Shown in pieces: positions 1 through 8,359 of a stretch of 22,500 nucleotides of DNA (within the stretch, counting starts at the first letter, position 1; each line of letters opens with the position of its first letter). Below the pieces are notes generated by a model. That model had not been told where the DNA came from, made no database searches, and saw only the letters and a list, made by a program, of their open reading frames with translations. The stretch is from contig JBBHKE010002903.1 of NCBI GenBank assembly GCA_037447655.1, positions 1 to 22,500 of the forward strand, read 5' to 3'. The position numbers and the translations under genes are program-made. This stretch comes from Zygnema cylindricum. Taxonomy: Eukaryota > Streptophyta > Zygnematophyceae > Zygnematales > Zygnemataceae.

Positions 1-803
1 GTTATAGTCTATGACCATTACTAGAGTATATATAATAAGATAATTATATAAACATGGACCACCCAATATGTTTCATTTAACAGAAACCAGGACGGACAGT
101 ACACAAAAATGAATTAGACCGCACGAATTTCGGACCGCACAAATTTAATGAAACAACATTTTATTTCGACGACTAGTGTTAAATGTCGATCTTCATCGAA
201 CAGCCATTGTATAGGCCGAGTTCGCGGAAAGGGCCATTTGGCGTTTTTCGAACGTCGGCACTCCAAATGACACGTGGCAGCATCATACGAATTTACAAAA
301 TCTTCGGAGTGCAAGACAACAAGTCTAGATGTGATAAATGTCACCGGTATAGACATGTGGTACAACTGTCGTATACAAATTACTCCGGCACCACTACTTT
401 TATGTACGGTACAGTCTTATCCTTACTTCAATACAAGGGGTTTTACAGAGGGAATATGAATTAGCATTGTTTTGGTAGGTAGCCACCTCTTTGAGAGAGC
501 ACCTTGTATAAAAGACTTACTTTGAACGGACATAACTATCAATTCAGTCGCCTATTTTTAGTGATTATTTTTGCTTCAGAGTCACAAGAGTCTAGACTAA
601 ACATAGGTTTAGTAGGTCAAAGTTTTGCCTGCTAAGGTGGCTGCAATTCTAAGGGAAAGTCAAAGTGGGGGAATGTGTCCAAATACTCATATTCTGACTT
701 TGCCTTCTGTGGGGGGACAGAGCACACAAAAAGTCTTCTTTCACAGGGGTGAAGCTATTTTAGGGTGTAGAATGTCAAAGTTTCACTACTTAAGGGTTGT
801 ATC
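1..803 (+). mobile_element. 5' LTR of copia-2 (LTR-A1), left part outside window
   Basis: This stretch aligns along its whole length with 9532-10340, which is the complete second copy (LTR-A2). The window starts about 277 bases into the LTR. Landmarks shared by both copies are a CACGTG G-box (271-276), a cluster of GTAC cores (360-412), a TATA-like box (TATAAAAG at 507-514) and a terminal GGTTGTATC. The final A of the LTR and the primer-binding site are displaced to 7230 onward by the copia-1 insertion. An open frame at 183-464 recurs in LTR-A2, but with so many replacements that I do not call it a gene. Confidence 0.85.
799..803. repeat. Target-site duplication GTATC, left copy of copia-1
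   Basis: GTATC directly precedes the LTR end TGAAACTC at 804. The same five bases follow the other end at 7225-7229. Removing copia-1 and one GTATC restores the sequence seen intact at 10331-10360. Confidence 0.92.
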
Positions 804-1870
804 TGAAACTCTGAGACCTCCATAAGTCCTTTGAATAGACAGCTTCCAAGAAGCCTCTAAGATAACCCTGACCCCTTTGTGTTTCACCAAGAACAACTGC
901 CACCTTGGCAGACAAAAACCCTGACCACCTTCACCTCGTGAAGGCAAGACTCCCCTGAGTCGATAGCAAAATCAATCTCTGAATTTTCTCCCCTGAGCAG
1001 TAAGTTATGGAGGGTCAAAGTTGACCTTTTGTACAGAAGCTCTCTAGGAGAGAGGGTCTTATCTACTAATTTTTCTAAGTCCTATCTCTCTCACAGACTC
1101 TTATCTATTGATGTACGGAGCCAATCATATTACATTTTCGTACACAAAAGTACAACTGCCGGTGTACTTTCTGTACGGATACTATACGACATGGCCTTAA
1201 AGTCGACAAATATCATATCCGGATTCGGTCCCGTAATCCTCGGAGATGCCGCGATCTAACGTTGTTTTGCCACGTGTCATCCGATGTGGTGATGATCCCA
1301 AACCGCCGAGATTCTCTTCCGCGATCTCGGCGTTCTTTTCGGCCGTCCAACTCAATGTTGATTTTAATCAGAACCGTCATAAATACTTGCGGAGTATTTG
1401 TTTCGTTAAAGAATCAAATGAGCGGTACTCTTTTCTAACACATATCGTAATCCGTACTTCTACATAACTGACTCTATCAATTCCGTGAGCAGTTTTCGTT
1501 AAATGAAATATCCTACGTCATAACATTTAAATAACCAACAAACCAAACATCATATAAATTTAGTCTAAGACTTAACAGATAAGGCTACCGTCTACCAGCT
1601 GCGAACATCCGGCAGGTACCTGGTTCAAATCCTGGTTCAGTCACTAATCTTTTTAGTAAATAAACTACCTATCGATAAATCAACTAATCTATTTCGCGTA
1701 AACCTCTGGATAGCCTATGTAGCCATGGCTCTAGCTTCCTCTCCAACTTCTCAATGACTGCGACAAGTGTGGGAGTTTGGAGAGAGAAGTTAGAGATAGA
1801 TTGCCTCGGCTTCTTTCTGTATTTCTATTTAGACCTAGAAAATACTTAAAAAGGACCATCAATTTCTACA
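804..1870 (-). mobile_element. 3' LTR of copia-1 (LTR-B, left copy)
   Basis: Direct repeat of 6165-7224. In element sense it runs from TGTAGAAATT (1870) to AGTTTCA (804). It contains five GTAC cores within 1113-1176, a CACGTG at 1271-1276 and a tRNA-like stretch at about 1560-1648. Upstream parts align with the LTR-A copies in opposite orientation, but the last 100-180 bases (the U5 side) are unrelated to LTR-A and instead resemble LTR-C at 12202. Confidence 0.92.
1560..1648 (+). other. tRNA-like sequence inside LTR-B, left copy
   Basis: The segment contains a good Pol III B-box (GGTTCAAATCC) inside a T-arm-like element: CCTGG, then TTCAAAT, then CCTGG, with one central mismatch. About 50 bases upstream is an A-box-like GACTTAACAGATAAGG that resembles the TGGCCTAATGGATAAGG of plant tRNA-Arg genes. 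TTTAGTC at the left can pair in part with CACTAAT at the right. The D and anticodon arms do not fold convincingly, so this is a tRNA-derived relic or Pol III-like module, not a functional tRNA. It is in the opposite orientation to the retrotransposon. Confidence 0.5.
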
Positions 1871-1985
1871 CTCCCCTTATTTTCTAGTCAATTTTTAAAT
1901 TTAGACCACACTTCTCCCTGCAAAAAAATAGCTTAGGGGAAGGCACAGGTTCGGTCATTATATCTTCTACTATCTCGCTATCTGT
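1871..1985 (-). other. Copia-1 3' untranslated region with polypurine tract
   Basis: In element sense the bases just before the 3' LTR read AGAAAATAAGGGGAG, a polypurine tract that primes plus-strand synthesis. The same position in copia-2 (9241-9254) reads GAAAATAAAGTGAG. The remainder, up to the RNase H stop at 1986, has no coding content. Confidence 0.8.
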
Positions 1986-2474
1986 TTAGTACTCTAAACT
2001 GATTATTTTGTTTTCAACTTTCTCTCTAACAAAGTTGAGTCTAATGTCCATGTGTTTGGCTTTAAAATGATGTTTAGGATAAGCAAAAATAACAATTGCT
2101 GCCTGATTATCACAAAAAGAATTATGCACACCACTCTTCAGGTGACTAAGCTCACCAAGCAAACACTTGACCCACATCGATTCCTTTACAGTAGAGCAAG
2201 AGGCCATATACTCAGCCTCCATGGTGGACTGAGCAATAACCTTTTGTTATTTGCTACTCTAACAGCAAGCCCCATCACCCTCATATAATACATATCCAGA
2301 AGTACATCTCCTCATCGAAGCATCACCATAACTGGCATCACTCCAAGTAGTGATGTCAGTATTCTCCCCGCCCAAATGCAACCATAGATCCCTTGTTCCT
2401 ATCAAATATCTAAGGACTCTCTTAGCTGCCTCCCAATTACTCTTAGTTGCAGCATTTAGACTTCTACTAAGCAC
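1986..2474 (-). pseudogene. Copia-1 RNase H domain (frameshifted)
   Basis: Two reading frames together give a copia RNase H, which removes the RNA strand during reverse transcription. The upstream part (2259-2474) has LRYLIGTRD and the first acidic motif WSDASYGDA. The downstream part (1986-2222) has MEAEYMA, the CDNQAAI motif and the C-terminal KHMDIRLNFVREKV. The catalytic acidic residues (D of SDASY, E of EAEY, D of CDNQ) are present. A frameshift and stop lie between 2222 and 2259, and another break separates this domain from the RT frame ending at 2540. The start at 2474 is only an internal methionine of the former polyprotein. Confidence 0.9.
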
Positions 2475-2539
2475 TCCTACGGCTGCAGCTAAAAATCCGA
2501 CCGGGTAGAATTTATAAAATAGATTAGACTTCCCACTAC

Positions 2540-3841
2540 TTACATGTAAGGAATAGTCTGCATGAACTTATTTTCTTCAGGAGATAATTCCTCTTCTAAG
2601 ACTATGATTCCCTCTTCCTCACTCCCCTCACTTCCCTTCTTTAACTCCATTGGAGTTGTACAACTATTAGTTTTATCCATCTCAAAGTTTTCAAGTATGT
2701 TCCTTATTGCTTCCTTATGAGTCAATCTTATAATCTTTCTTTTTCGATCTCTTTCTACTTGAATTCCCAAAATATATTTTGCTTCCCCTATATCTTTCAT
2801 TTCAAATCTCCCTTTAAGATCGGTTTTCAGTTTATTAATTTTTTCCATTGATTTACTTAAAACAAGCAAATCATCAACATAAATTGCAATAAAAATAACA
2901 CCTTCATCATTTTCAAAAACATAGATTGGGTGATATGAACTGATCCTGATATATCCCAGACCCATAAAAAACTCATCAAGCTTCTTATTCCACTGTCGAG
3001 GCGCCTGTTTCAAACCATAAAGAGATTTAATCAGCCGGCTTACTTTACTCTCCTCTCCTTCCTCCACAAATCCTTCGGGTTGTCGCATGAAGATCTCCTC
3101 TTCCAATTCTCCATGCAAAAAGGTTGTCTTGATGTCCATTTGGTGCACCTCGATGTCTTCAGCTGCTGCAACACTAAGAAGTATGCGGACGGAGGGAAAT
3201 GTGACGACTAGGGCAAAGGTTTCCTTGTAGTCAATTCCCTCCTTTTGTGTAAATCCCTTTGCCACTAATCGGGCCTTGTAGCTCTTAACTGTGTTATCTG
3301 GGTTCAGTTTTATTTTCAAAACCCACTTACAACCAATTGGTTTTCCGTTAGGTTGACAATCCACCAGCTCCCAAGTATCATCTGCAATAATTAAGGCCAT
3401 CTCTTCATTGATGGCTGTCCTCCACCAGTTCCTTTCTGGACAAGTCATCGCCTCTCCATAAATCTGAGGTTCATCCTGATGAGATAGTTTTGTTACCTTG
3501 TTATTAATTTGTTTTTCTTGCAATCTTTTTCTACTTCTTCTTCCCCCCTCAAAATATGTGGCTGAAATAGATGATTCTCGTGGGTTCTTTCGAACAATCT
3601 CAGCTTCTCCCCTGTCACTTGATTTTAGATTAGTTTCCACCACGTCTTCCGCTTCGGGTAGAGTTCTCACTGGAGTTTCCGCAACCGAGTCCCTTTCAGT
3701 CTGATTTGTGCCTGCAAGAATGTCATCTTCTCTAAAACCTGGATAGTTAGGAAGATCAAAATCATCGGAATTTTCTAACTCAAATCTGATTTTTATTGAC
3801 TTTGTATACTTGAAGGGATCCACAGACTTTCCTTCATCCAT
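2540..3841 (-). pseudogene. Copia-1 reverse transcriptase domain (433 codons open)
   Basis: This is the longest open frame in the element and a typical copia RT (RVT_2). The N-terminal 130 residues are a charged linker. Then come WELVDCQPNGKPIGCKWV, YKARLVAKGFTQ, the first catalytic Asp in HQMDIKTTFLHG, SLYGLKQAPRQWNK and the active-site motif IYVDDLL, followed by GEAKYILGIQV and the thumb. The catalytic motifs look intact. The domain is part of a polyprotein: homology continues upstream through 3842-3943 into integrase, so the ATG at 3841 is incidental. A TAA at 2540-2542 cuts it off just before the RT-RNase H connection. Confidence 0.95.
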
Positions 3842-4850
3842 AACTACTAGATGCTTTACTAAGATTATATCTTCCCTTTTTAGATCATAAGCTCTATATC
3901 GTTTAACATCCTCATCATATCCTAATAGGTGTACCGGTTTTCCTTAAGGATCTAGCTTCCAATTAGACCAATCTGTATCTAGACTGAATACTTTACTGCC
4001 AAAAACCTTTAAGTGAGATATGTCTGGAATCCGGCCTGTCCATCTATCATAAGGTGTGTGATATTTTATCGTTGAAGTACGAACTCTATTTTTGAGGTAA
4101 TTAGCACAGTTCATTGCTTCTAGCCAAAACCTTTTCCCTATCTTCTTATCTGACAACATACTTCTAGCACTATCACTTAGTGTTCTATTTAACCTTTCAG
4201 CTACCCCATTGTTTTCCGGGTTTTTTGGAACTATCTTTTGGTGTTGGACTCCATCTTCCCTCAGAAAATCCTCAAACTAGTTAGAAGTCTACTCTCCACC
4301 ATTGTCACTCCTTACTCGCTTAATTGAAGTTTCGTGGAGTTTTTCGCTCCAAGCATTATATTGTCTAAAACAATCCTGAGCTTTTGACTTGTTTTTCAAA
4401 ATATACACCCTAGAGTATCGAGACCAATCATCAGTGATAGTCATCATAAATCTCTTCCCCCCCGGTGAGGGCACTTTAATCGGTCCCCAAATATCTGTGT
4501 GTACTAAATCTAGAATATTTTCTCCCTTATAGGTGGTTGTTTTGGGAAAGGGTAATCTGTGTGCTTTACCTTGAGCACATCCACTACAATCACTTATACT
4601 ATCACTCTCACTAAACTGAATCCCTTCCACCACTCCCATCTTTTTTATCTCTCTTAACTTATCTTGATTCACTTGCCGAAGCAAATTATGCCACATCATA
4701 ATATCATGAACACCAGCATAGTAAAGATTCTTTGTTTCATTACTTAAAATCAGCCTAAACATCCCTTGGCTACCTTTCTCAGCAATGAAATAGACATCCT
4801 CCTCAAAACTAGCAGTAAATACTCCTTCCCTAGTGCTAGTAAAAAAACCC
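3842..4850 (-). pseudogene. Copia-1 integrase (interrupted by stops)
   Basis: This is a DDE integrase that inserts element DNA into the host genome. The zinc-binding head reads MWHNLLRQVNQDKL...CSGCAQGK. The usual second histidine (WHxxLxHxN) is a glutamine here, so the HHCC site is damaged. The core has the first Asp in LVHTDIWGPI, the second in TITDDWSRYSRVY and the Glu in NNGVAERLNRTL. The C-terminal part (3944-4159) has LKVFGSKVF, and beyond its stop GYDEDVKRYRAYDL. In-frame stops at 4289-4291 (after RSDNGGE) and 3944-3946 break it, so no full-length enzyme could be made. Confidence 0.92.
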
Positions 4851-5182
4851 TAATCATTTAATACAGATGTAGAGATGAGGCTTTTGTTCAGCTCCGGAAT
4901 AAACAATACATCGGAGAACGTTACTATGGATGTCTTTCCTTCTACTAACACTTTCAAATCTACCGATCCTACAAGAGTAGTAGTGACTATCCTCCCATTC
5001 CCGTACTCTATCTCTACGGTGGGAATCTTTCTTATCTTTGTGAACAAGTGTCTATCCTTACACATGTGCGTAGAGGAACCTGAATCTATAATCAAGCCTG
5101 CTTCACCTTTCAATCCACCGTAAGCACATTTCTGACTTCGTGGAATTTCGACCTCGTTTTTCGCCTCCAACTCCTCATCCAA
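4850..5182 (-). pseudogene. Copia-1 retropepsin-like protease
   Basis: A copia aspartic protease, which cleaves the polyprotein. Residues EIPRSQKCAYGG lead into the catalytic motif LIIDSGSSTHMC (Asp-Ser-Gly), followed by the flap region and DVLFIPELNKSLISTSVL, a segment conserved at the copia protease-integrase boundary. A stop at 4850 separates it from integrase. The upstream spacer (about 5183-5230) encodes an acidic stretch. The matching EIPR..QCAFGG recurs in copia-2 at about 8420-8450, where the active-site region itself is deleted. Confidence 0.9.
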
Positions 5183-6164
5183 TGGGAGCTCATCGTCCTC
5201 GTCCTCGGATTCCGCCTCATGTACCTATGTCAGAAGGGCCTTTTTCTTTCCTCTCGGGGTTCACCGATCTGCCCCTCGTTTAACCGAAGCTCGGTTAGCT
5301 TAGTGCACTCTGCCATATAGTGCCCCGGTATCTTAAAAAAATAACATTAACCTTTGAGAGCCCTAGGTCCGAACTCGTCGGTCTGATTTTTCTGCTCCCT
5401 CCCCCTATAATATCCGACCGGTTTCCGAGAATCCTTGTTCCTCCAATCGGTCGCAGTTGCCAAGGCTTGCCCACTCTTTCCTCCACTTCGGATCTCAATC
5501 ATATTCTCAGAACGAGAATCATCCCTACTACTGAGTTCCATATACACCTTGAGTCCGCCAAGTCCTACACACGATTGACTATGTTCTCGAACTCATTGTG
5601 AAACTTCATCAGTAAACAGCTAACCTTTTTTTTTTCACTAAAATCTGTTCCCGCACTCTCCAGCTCCATGAAGAGTGTATCAAGCTTATTGCAAAAATCC
5701 AACATCTTCCCCCCTTTCTATACATACTCCTTAACTTTCTGATCAGCCAACTATTGTTGCTCAATTGTACCACTTCAGTACATCTCTATGAGAGCCATCC
5801 AAAGATCGAATGCCCATTCTACCTGCAAATGAGGACATGCAACTCCTTGAGTATGATGGCAGAGGATGAAGTGCTTTGCTGCCATATTGTTGAAGTCCCT
5901 GGTATCAGTATCATTCTCCTCGTTCTTCAAAATAAGTGATATGAATGCTGAACCAGTTGCTATTGGTGTGGTTCTCTCCTTCTCCGTTCCTTTGTCCACC
6001 ACCTCTCCTTCCTTTGCTTCTTCCGTTGAAGATTGATCTACTTTCCTTGTGAATCTGCTTCCTACAAACTCTTTTTTTCGCATAGAGCTCCTATCATCAT
6101 ACATTCCCAGTATATCAAGCCAATTCCATTAAAGATTAGTACCCTAGAGTGTGGGCCCATAACG
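5183..6164 (-). pseudogene. Copia-1 gag with zinc knuckle, frame-broken
   Basis: Gag forms the virus-like particle. Pieces in different frames give VMGPHSRVLIFNG next to the LTR, a UBN2-like capsid segment (RDFNNMAAKHFILCHH, FDLWMALIEMY, DFCNKLDTLFMELESA, LLMKFHNEFENIVNR), then the nucleocapsid knuckle CYFFKIPGHYMAEC at about 5305-5347. The second Cys of CCHC is Phe here, while copia-2 keeps that Cys and has lost others. Several frameshifts and stops occur. The N-terminal seven or eight codons and the start codon are missing, because the LTR joins directly to codon 8 or so of the gag reading frame. Confidence 0.82.
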
Positions 6165-7224
6165 TGAAACTCTGAGACCTCCATAAGTCCTCAAAATGGA
6201 CAATTTCTAAAATGCCTCTAGGATAACCCTGACCCCTTTGTGTTTTAGCAAAAACAACTGCCACCCTGGCAAACAAAAAACCCTGACCACCTTCACCCTT
6301 GTGAAAACAACACTCCCCTAAGTCGATAGCAAAAACAATCTCTGAACTTCCTCCCCTGGGCAGTAAGTTATGGAGGGTCAAAGTTGACCTTTAGAACAGA
6401 AGCTCTCTCGAAGAGACGGTCCTATCTACTAATTTTTCTAATTCCTATCTCTCTCACAGACTCTTATCTACTGATATACGGAGCTAATCATATTACATTT
6501 CCGTACACAAAAGTACAGTTGTCGGTTTACTTTCTGTACGGATACTGCACGACATGGCCTTAAAGTCAACACATGTCATATTCGGATTCGGTCCCGTAAT
6601 CCTCGGAGATACCGCGATCCAACGTAGTTTTGCCACGTGCCATCCGATGTGGCGATGATCGAAAACCGCCAAGATTCTCTTCCGCGATCTCGGCGTTCTT
6701 TTTGGCTGTCCGATTGAATGTTGATATTAATCGGAGCCGTCATAAATACTTGCGCAATATTTGTTTCGTATATTTGCGGTACTCTTTTCTATCACATACC
6801 GTAATCCGTACTTCTACATAACTGACTCTATGTATTCTGTAAGCAGTTTCCGTTAAATGAAATATCCTACGGCATAACATTTAAAAAAATAACAAACCTA
6901 ATATCATATAGCTTTAGTCTTGGACTTAACGGATAAGGTTACCGTCTACCGGTTGCGGACATCCAGCAGGTACCTGGTTCAAATCATGGTTTCGTCACTA
7001 ATCCTTTTATTAAATAAACTATCTATCGATAAATCAACTAATCTATTTCCCGTAAACCTCTGGATAGCCTAGGTAGCTATGGCTCTAGCTTCCTCTCCAA
7101 CTTCTCAATGACTGCGACAAGTGTGGGAGTTTGGAGAGAGAAGTTAGAGATAGACTACCTTGGCTTTTTTCTGTATTTCTATTTAGACGTAGAAAATACT
7201 TTAAAAGGACCATCAATTTCTACA
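6165..7224 (-). mobile_element. 5' LTR of copia-1 (LTR-B, right copy)
   Basis: Second copy of 804-1870, with the same terminal TGAAACTCTGAGACC on the left and AATTTCTACA on the right. Three of the five GTAC cores survive (6503, 6513, 6536). The G-box CACGTG is at 6634-6639 and the tRNA-like stretch at about 6913-7002. It is the promoter-bearing LTR in element sense, but the sequence next to it (6163-6164, CG on the plus strand) leads straight into gag codons, with no primer-binding site or leader. Confidence 0.92.
6913..7002 (+). other. tRNA-like sequence inside LTR-B, right copy
   Basis: The better-preserved A-box side reads TTGGACTTAACGGATAAGG, close to the TGGCCTAATGGATAAGG of plant tRNA-Arg. 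The B-box here is GGTTCAAATCA, one base off the left copy. Between them lies TACCGGTTGCGGACATCC, which I cannot fold into a standard anticodon arm. A reverse-oriented, more decayed version is visible in LTR-A2 at about 9465-9545. Confidence 0.5.
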
Positions 7225-7229
7225 GTATC
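7225..7229. repeat. Target-site duplication GTATC, right copy of copia-1
   Basis: GTATC follows the LTR terminus CTACA at 7224 and matches 799-803. Five bases is the usual target duplication of Ty1/copia integrases. Confidence 0.92.
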
Positions 7230-7287
7230 AACTTGGAGTCGGCACTATCTAGATAAGGTTCTTTAGATCTGCGAATTATGTGGGGGA
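7230..7287 (+). other. Copia-2 leader with primer-binding site
   Basis: After the last LTR base (A at 7230) comes ACT and then TGGAGTCGGCAC. It begins TGG just after the LTR end, as a tRNA primer-binding site should (complement of a 3' CCA). I do not recognise which tRNA it matches. The same leader, with a few changes, follows LTR-A2 at 10341-10397. It ends GGGGGAATG with the gag start codon at 7288. Confidence 0.75.
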
Positions 7288-8359
7288 ATGGACCCCATAG
7301 AACTACATGTTATAGGCCCACCATCTAGGGTGCCTATGTTTGGAGGAACAGACTTCACTTATTGGGAATTTACAATGAAGGATTTCTTTTTGAAAAGAAC
7401 TTATGGGGAATTGTTTCAAGACAAGTGAGGTGTCCGCCACCGGGCTTTGGAGGAACTCACTATGGAGAATCATCTAGGGCTTCCCAAAAAGCTAACCGGA
7501 GTTTGGATGCAACGGAAGGTGAAGGGAAAATCATTGCCATGGAAGAGGGAAAAGGTGAGAAGGGAAAAGAAACACCTATGGTGAGGGAAGCTAGGCTTTT
7601 GACTATGGTTCCACTTCTAGGGGTTACACCTAAAACTGAAGAAAATGACACTAAAATTTGGTAGTATAAAAACACATAGAAAAATATCTCATACTTAGAA
7701 ACGTGTCTAGGTCCATAGCTATCACTCTTTTAAACCTAACCAAGTCTTCGGAAATCTGGGAAACACTAATTCAGATTTATAAGAGTGAGACTACATAAAG
7801 GCAGCAGTTAGTAAAACAAGAAATAGAGGCCTATGTTTATAAAGGTGATAGCATGATAGAGTTTTGCAATGATATTTCTGCGTTATATGTTGAGCTTGCT
7901 AGTGCGAGATATGTAGAACCTAAGGAGAGAAAGATTAACACACTTATCATGAAACTCTCAAATGAGTACGAAAACATGATTAACCGTATGCACAAAATGG
8001 ATGGCTCCTCGTGGACTTGGAGCATTACCATGGGGAATTTTTTTTTGAGGGAAATCACTTTGGAGTTTCGTAGGGGAAGTGACTAGGTGAATGCACTAAT
8101 AGCTGGTAGTGACTGGCAAAAGCGTGATGAGAGGAATGACCGTGACTGGCGGAAGCGAGATGAGAGGAAGAAAGATAAAGATAAGTCCAATCGGAACTTC
8201 GGTGGAAAAGAAGGGAGAGGAAATGAAAAAGAAGCTTTAAGAAAAGGGGTTTACTTCTTTTGTAGAGAACCGGGTCACTATATGGAGGAGTTTCCTTGTT
8301 TGGAAGAAATTAGAAGTTGGGATGTGGATGAGGAGGAAGAAAGGAAAGAGGAGAAATAG
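7288..8359 (+). pseudogene. Copia-2 gag pseudogene with zinc knuckle
   Basis: From ATG at 7288 the frame reads MDPIELHVIGPPSRVPMFGG and then FTYWEFTMKDFF, a copia gag N-terminus, and stops after about 47 codons. The remainder is spread over other frames: YLETCLG, IWETLIQIYKSET, YKGDSMIEFCNDISALYVELASARY (7853-8086) and a Lys/Arg/Asp-rich part with YFFCREPGHYMEEF at about 8252-8300. The knuckle keeps its second Cys and the His but has lost the first and last Cys. Copia-1 aligns in every segment but has lost a different Cys, so the common ancestor probably had an intact CCHC knuckle. Confidence 0.85.

Larger units (their letters stand above)
804..7224 (-). mobile_element. Ty1/copia LTR retrotransposon (copia-1), nearly full length, defective
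   Basis: Two long direct repeats (804-1870 and 6165-7224) enclose, on the minus strand, gag, protease, integrase, RT and RNase H in that order, which is the Ty1/copia order (integrase before RT). The element starts TGTAGAAATT and ends AGTTTCA in its own sense, so it has canonical TG...CA ends. GTATC flanks it at 799-803 and 7225-7229. By eye the LTRs differ at about 25 of the first 220 aligned bases, mostly transitions, so the insertion is old. Several stops and frameshifts break the polyprotein. Leader and primer-binding site are missing: the right LTR abuts gag coding sequence after two bases. It cannot be autonomous now. Confidence 0.93.

Noticed and set aside
183-464. 93-codon plus-strand frame in LTR-A1 with a CxxCxxxxH pattern, recurring as 79 codons at 9712-9951
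   Set aside because: The two copies differ at a large share of codons, mostly by replacements, and the frame is broken in LTR-B and LTR-C. No sign of selection for a protein.
1246-1467. Plus-strand frame found in both LTR-B copies (also 6630-6821)
   Set aside because: It is antisense to the element and is preserved only because the two LTRs are copies of each other.
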